Origin: Pseudocitrobacter corydidari
Lineage (GTDB): Bacteria; Pseudomonadota; Gammaproteobacteria; Enterobacterales; Enterobacteriaceae
Reading direction: 5' to 3'
NCBI RefSeq assembly: GCF_021172065.1
Contig: NZ_CP087880.1
Span: 4,502,583-4,566,582 of the forward strand
DNA length: 64,000 bases
Under the pieces are notes generated by a model. The model had not been told where the DNA came from, ran no database searches, and was given only the letters and a program-made list of their open reading frames with translations. Of this stretch, positions 61,867-64,000 are shown in pieces. A program made the translations under genes and the position numbers. Position 1 is the first letter of the stretch. The number at the start of each line of letters is the position of its first letter.

Positions 61867-64000
61867 TTAATGACAAGGTAAAATAACTTGTTGTTTTATA
61901 TGTTCTAAATTATTTGGGAGCGAGATGGTACAGCGCTGGTTTTTTCCCCACATCACGTCAAACTGCTGGTTATCCTTAATGCCGCTTAACCAGGCATGGC
62001 CCTCTTCACTGACCATTCCGATATCAATGTTACTTTCGGCTTGATGAATCACCGCACCCAGCGGGGGGTAATGACCATCGGGCGTCCGCAAAATGACGCT
62101 AATATCACGACCTGTACGCGATGCTACGGTTTTATAGCCGATGGCGCCTTCCGTCCAGGTTTCACGGGTAATGCTTTCATTAACCGTTACGCCATCCGGC
62201 AGTTGATTCATATTTACGGCAATAGACGTAGGTTGATAGCTTCCAGCCATGGGAACGACCGCATATCCCAGTCGATTTGTTTCATTGAAGTCACCCTGCA
62301 CGGGCACGCCCGGAACACCATCGGTGTCGATCATAATACGGGGTTCATTGCCGAAACTTCGGCGATGCATCGCCAGGCCGTGACGGGTGGCGGTGACCGA
62401 ACCGCTCCAGCTTGCGCTCAATGAGCTGTAATCGCTGGCGGCGTAGCTGCCAGCCAGTTGTAAATCACCCAGCGAAGTCAGGTGTTGAAGGTTGCCGCGG
62501 AACTGGCTGCCGTTATCCGGTTTGTCTGTTTCTACACCGGCAGAGACGCCCCAGGTATTGCGGGGATTTGACGCATCGCTCCAGCTCAGCATGTTGCTGG
62601 TGGTATTGCTATTGCGCATGTCGTAGTTCAGGCGGCGACTGTAGCCAAAAGGAATGGAGAGCGAAACGTACAGTTGGTTATCCGTATCGCTTTCTTCATA
62701 GCGCGTGGTGCTCCATGATGTTGATAGCGATAAGCCTTTCCACTCACCGAGATCAAAGTTATATCCCGCCGTAAGCGTGGCGGTTGTCGAGCTATCGCCA
62801 TCCCACCATTTCTGACGCAGTGCGCTGACATAAAGGTTAAGGTTGAGCGGGGTGATAGGTTGATTGAATGACACGCTGATGGTCTGTTTTTCATCCTGCG
62901 TGTCAGCATCGTTATATTGATGGTCTATAAAGTTGGCATAGCTGTGGAACTCGCGTTCGGAGAAGCGATACGCCGCCAGCGAAATCTGGCTGTCTGTAGC
63001 ATCAAATCGCTTACTGTAGTTCAGGCGGTAGCTGAGTCCTTTTTCCGTATGACCATCATCGAACGTGCTGCTGGCGTGGGTGACGTCGAAAGACAAAGCG
63101 CCCAGCCATAGCATATTTTGCCCGATGCCAACCGCCACCGAACGGTAATCGCTTCCTGCGGCCAGTACGCCGCCATAAAGTGAGGTATTTGACAGCATCC
63201 CCCACGAGGCTTCACCGCTGGCAAACGTATCGTCAATCACGTGGTGGGATATATCCGGGCGTGCCCGACCTGCGGCGAACTTATAGCGCACCTGGCCTTC
63301 ACGGGTGAGAAATGGCGTAGAGGCAGCTGAAACCTGAAAACTGTTAACCCGCCCATCTTCTTCGGTGACTTTGACGTCCAGCGTCCCTTGTACCGATTGG
63401 TTGAGGTCGCTGATGATAAACGGGCCGGGTGCAACTTTTGTCTGGTAGATAACGCGCCCGGCATGACTGACCGTTACCGTGGCGTTAGTCTGGGCGATGC
63501 CGCTTATCTGCGGCGCGTAGCCACGCAGTTCCCAGGGCAGCATGCGATCGTCACTGGCGAGCGCCGCACCATTGTAGGCAAAAGCATCAAAGATACTGGA
63601 GCTGAAATCGGTTTCGCCCAGCGTGAGTTTTGCGCCAAGTGCAGGGAGTGGGCGAAAAAGATAGGTGCGCGAGAGACCACGCGTGGTTTGTGAGCTTTCA
63701 TCGTTACGGTTCTGGCTAATTTGGTAGTCGCTGCGCAGACGCCATGCGCCCATATTCAGCCCCGCCGTACCGTAAGAGTTAATATTTTCACTGTGCTCGC
63801 CGTGATTAGGACGATAAGTGCTGGCAAAAAGATTGTAATCCAGCAGCAAGCCCGCCACCCCATCATCCCAGGAGGAAGGAGGCATCCAGTTGTCTGATTT
63901 CCAGGAGAGCATTGCCTGGGGGATACTGACATCCAGACGCTGATCGGCACGATCCAGTGTAAACTGGATAGCAGAGTGGTTGCTAAAATCGACGCACCCC
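61867..64000 (-). CDS. yqiG: YqiG-like outer-membrane fimbrial usher, 5' end outside window
   Basis: The frame stays open without a stop to the right edge, so the start and roughly the first 130 residues are missing; about 710 residues are visible. The barrel and plug (GRVIYQTKVAPGPFIISDL), the middle FLTREGQVRYKFAAGR and the C-terminal domains ending in RCTISLP and VILPC are intact. The frame does not begin at the internal ATG at 63912, because upstream codons continue the usher sequence (DFSNHSAIQFTLDRADQRL). E. coli K-12 yqiG is interrupted by IS2; this copy shows no interruption. Confidence 0.92.
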   Translation of the reverse strand, partial: GCVDFSNHSAIQFTLDRADQRLDVSIPQAMLSWKSDNWMPPSSWDDGVAGLLLDYNLFASTYRPNHGEHSENINSYGTAGLNMGAWRLRSDYQISQNRNDESSQTTRGLSRTYLFRPLPALGAKLTLGETDFSSSIFDAFAYNGAALASDDRMLPWELRGYAPQISGIAQTNATVTVSHAGRVIYQTKVAPGPFIISDLNQSVQGTLDVKVTEEDGRVNSFQVSAASTPFLTREGQVRYKFAAGRARPDISHHVIDDTFASGEASWGMLSNTSLYGGVLAAGSDYRSVAVGIGQNMLWLGALSFDVTHASSTFDDGHTEKGLSYRLNYSKRFDATDSQISLAAYRFSEREFHSYANFIDHQYNDADTQDEKQTISVSFNQPITPLNLNLYVSALRQKWWDGDSSTTATLTAGYNFDLGEWKGLSLSTSWSTTRYEESDTDNQLYVSLSIPFGYSRRLNYDMRNSNTTSNMLSWSDASNPRNTWGVSAGVETDKPDNGSQFRGNLQHLTSLGDLQLAGSYAASDYSSLSASWSGSVTATRHGLAMHRRSFGNEPRIMIDTDGVPGVPVQGDFNETNRLGYAVVPMAGSYQPTSIAVNMNQLPDGVTVNESITRETWTEGAIGYKTVASRTGRDISVILRTPDGHYPPLGAVIHQAESNIDIGMVSEEGHAWLSGIKDNQQFDVMWGKNQRCTISLPNNLEHIKQQVILPCH

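Noticed and set aside
63912..63912. Internal ATG as the start of the third usher
   Set aside because: The same frame continues without a stop to the window edge and upstream codons carry usher-like sequence, so the gene is cut by the edge rather than truncated.

Overview
This window is chromosomal DNA from an enterobacterium, most likely Enterobacter or a near relative. Proteins of the core genes are close to those of Escherichia coli, with the same lengths and starts, and the gene order follows the E. coli segment running from exu/uxa through rpoD and glnE to ribB. The E. coli ebg and ttd clusters are absent. REP elements of the kind common in Enterobacter and Citrobacter are present. Species assignment is inference.

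Layout. 1-5.3 kb: the yqjCDEK stress-linked operon (yqjK cut by the window edge), mzrA-yqjA, and hexuronate control and uptake (exuR, exuT). 5.35-8.3 kb: the divergent uxaCA operon, with candidate ExuR and CRP sites in the intergenic region. 8.3-22.4 kb: conserved housekeeping genes: ygjV, sstT, alx with its pH/manganese-responsive leader, ygjR, ygjQ, ygjP, rlmG, fadH, patA (sigma-54 type promoter), aer (flagellar sigma promoter), yqjI and yqjH (Fur box plus YqjI-type palindromes).

22.4-35.1 kb is an accessory block between yqjH and the tRNA-Ile2 gene. It holds a tandem array of eight 50-bp REP units, a metNIQ-type transporter preceded by tandem MetJ-box-like 8-mers, scsABCD (copper and thiol-redox tolerance), a convergent archaic (Csu-like, spore-coat-U) chaperone-usher operon, a yoaC-like gene with a structured leader, and a serine-acetyltransferase-like gene. 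35.2-43 kb: tRNA-Ile (CAT), mug, and a second seven-gene chaperone-usher operon inserted between mug and rpoD.

43-60 kb: the macromolecular synthesis operon rpsU-dnaG-rpoD, then tsaD, plsY, folB, uppP, cca, ygiM, ygiF, glnE, hldE, glgS, ubiK, and ribB with its FMN riboswitch. 60-64 kb: a third chaperone-usher operon, yqiGHI-like, whose usher runs off the right edge. Three unrelated fimbrial systems within 35 kb of conserved backbone make this a hot spot for surface-structure genes. I found no phage genes, transposases, integrases or CRISPR arrays. The least explained sequences are the leader before yoaC, the 50-bp REP array, and the long AT-rich control region of the second fimbrial operon.
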